A program made the position numbers and the translations under genes. The notes beneath the pieces are model-generated. The model worked only from the letters and a program-made list of their open reading frames with translations. It searched no databases and had not been told where the DNA came from. A stretch of 5,356 nt of DNA. Origin: SIG607 sp045655165. GTDB taxonomy: Bacteria; Bacillota; Clostridia; Oscillospirales; Acutalibacteraceae. Shown here one piece after another: positions 5,247 to 5,356 of the stretch (the stretch's first letter is position 1; the number at the start of each line of letters is the position of its first letter). The stretch covers positions 1 to 5,356 of the forward strand of contig JAZOOT010000061.1 of NCBI GenBank assembly GCA_045655165.1, read 5' to 3'.

Positions 5247-5356
5247 AAATTTTTTAACCTTTTACTTGCAAATATTATCATATATACCGCAGTGGCGAGC
5301 ACAAATGCAATTACAATGAAACCCGTTATTCCAACAACTAATCTTCGCGTTCTTCC
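5228..5356 (-). CDS. C-terminal end of an unidentified membrane protein (partial)
   Basis: An open frame of 42 codons enters from the right edge on the minus strand and ends at TGA 5228-5230. The product has a basic start (GRTRRL), a single strongly hydrophobic stretch of about 25 residues (VVGITGFIVIAFVLATAVYM and on through IIFA), a basic segment (SKRLKN) and a short tail VKSEE. This looks like a C-terminal transmembrane helix with a short end on one side of the membrane. The family cannot be recognised because the rest lies outside the window. The gene is convergent with tmRNA and shares its terminator. The last codons come from the AGTGAA repeat. The frame is short, so coding is likely but not certain. 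Confidence 0.6.
   Translation of the reverse strand, partial: GRTRRLVVGITGFIVIAFVLATAVYMIIFASKRLKNLVKSEE

Overview
The window looks like chromosomal DNA from a low-GC Gram-positive anaerobe, most likely class Clostridia (Ruminococcaceae/Oscillospiraceae-like). The grounds are AT-rich codon use, strong GGAGG-type ribosome binding sites, a lipoprotein-type solute-binding protein, and a tmRNA with an encoded CCA end beside smpB. The genus cannot be fixed from the sequence alone.

Left two thirds (18-3870, minus strand): one apparent operon reading right to left. A sigma-A-like promoter (3865-3893) drives a lipoprotein amino-acid-binding protein. An intercistronic hairpin follows, then a HisM-type permease, a GlnQ-type ATPase that overlaps the permease gene and starts at GTG, and argH (argininosuccinate lyase) 18 bases further on. 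Together these form a complete polar amino-acid ABC importer joined to the last step of arginine synthesis. Arginine or a relative (citrulline, ornithine) is therefore a reasonable guess for the substrate, but no substrate is proved.

The most interesting item is the binding protein. The segment that normally closes a family-3 solute-binding protein (EEYAFAV...KFDEICNNYFG) lies directly after the lipoprotein signal, and the protein ends at the hinge motif DNGPAKA that normally precedes that segment. This is a natural circular permutation.

Centre (3894-4094): a divergent, very AT-rich control region. It holds seven ATGCA/TGCAT half-sites, several in inverted pairs, and a clear promoter for smpB.

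Right third (4095-5177, plus strand): smpB and ssrA (tmRNA), the two parts of the trans-translation ribosome-rescue system. Between them lie a near-palindromic element of about 126 bp, probably a MITE-like or dispersed repeat, and a leader with two overlapping dyads. The tmRNA folds well (acceptor stem with G3-U70, T arm, PK1, helix 5), but its tag reading frame ends NDNNKVGLAA and has no Ala or Gly resume codon where one is expected.

Right edge (5178-5356): a bidirectional terminator, a TTCACT heptad repeat, and the 3' end of a minus-strand gene whose product ends in one membrane helix. The heptad repeat supplies that gene's last codons and stop.
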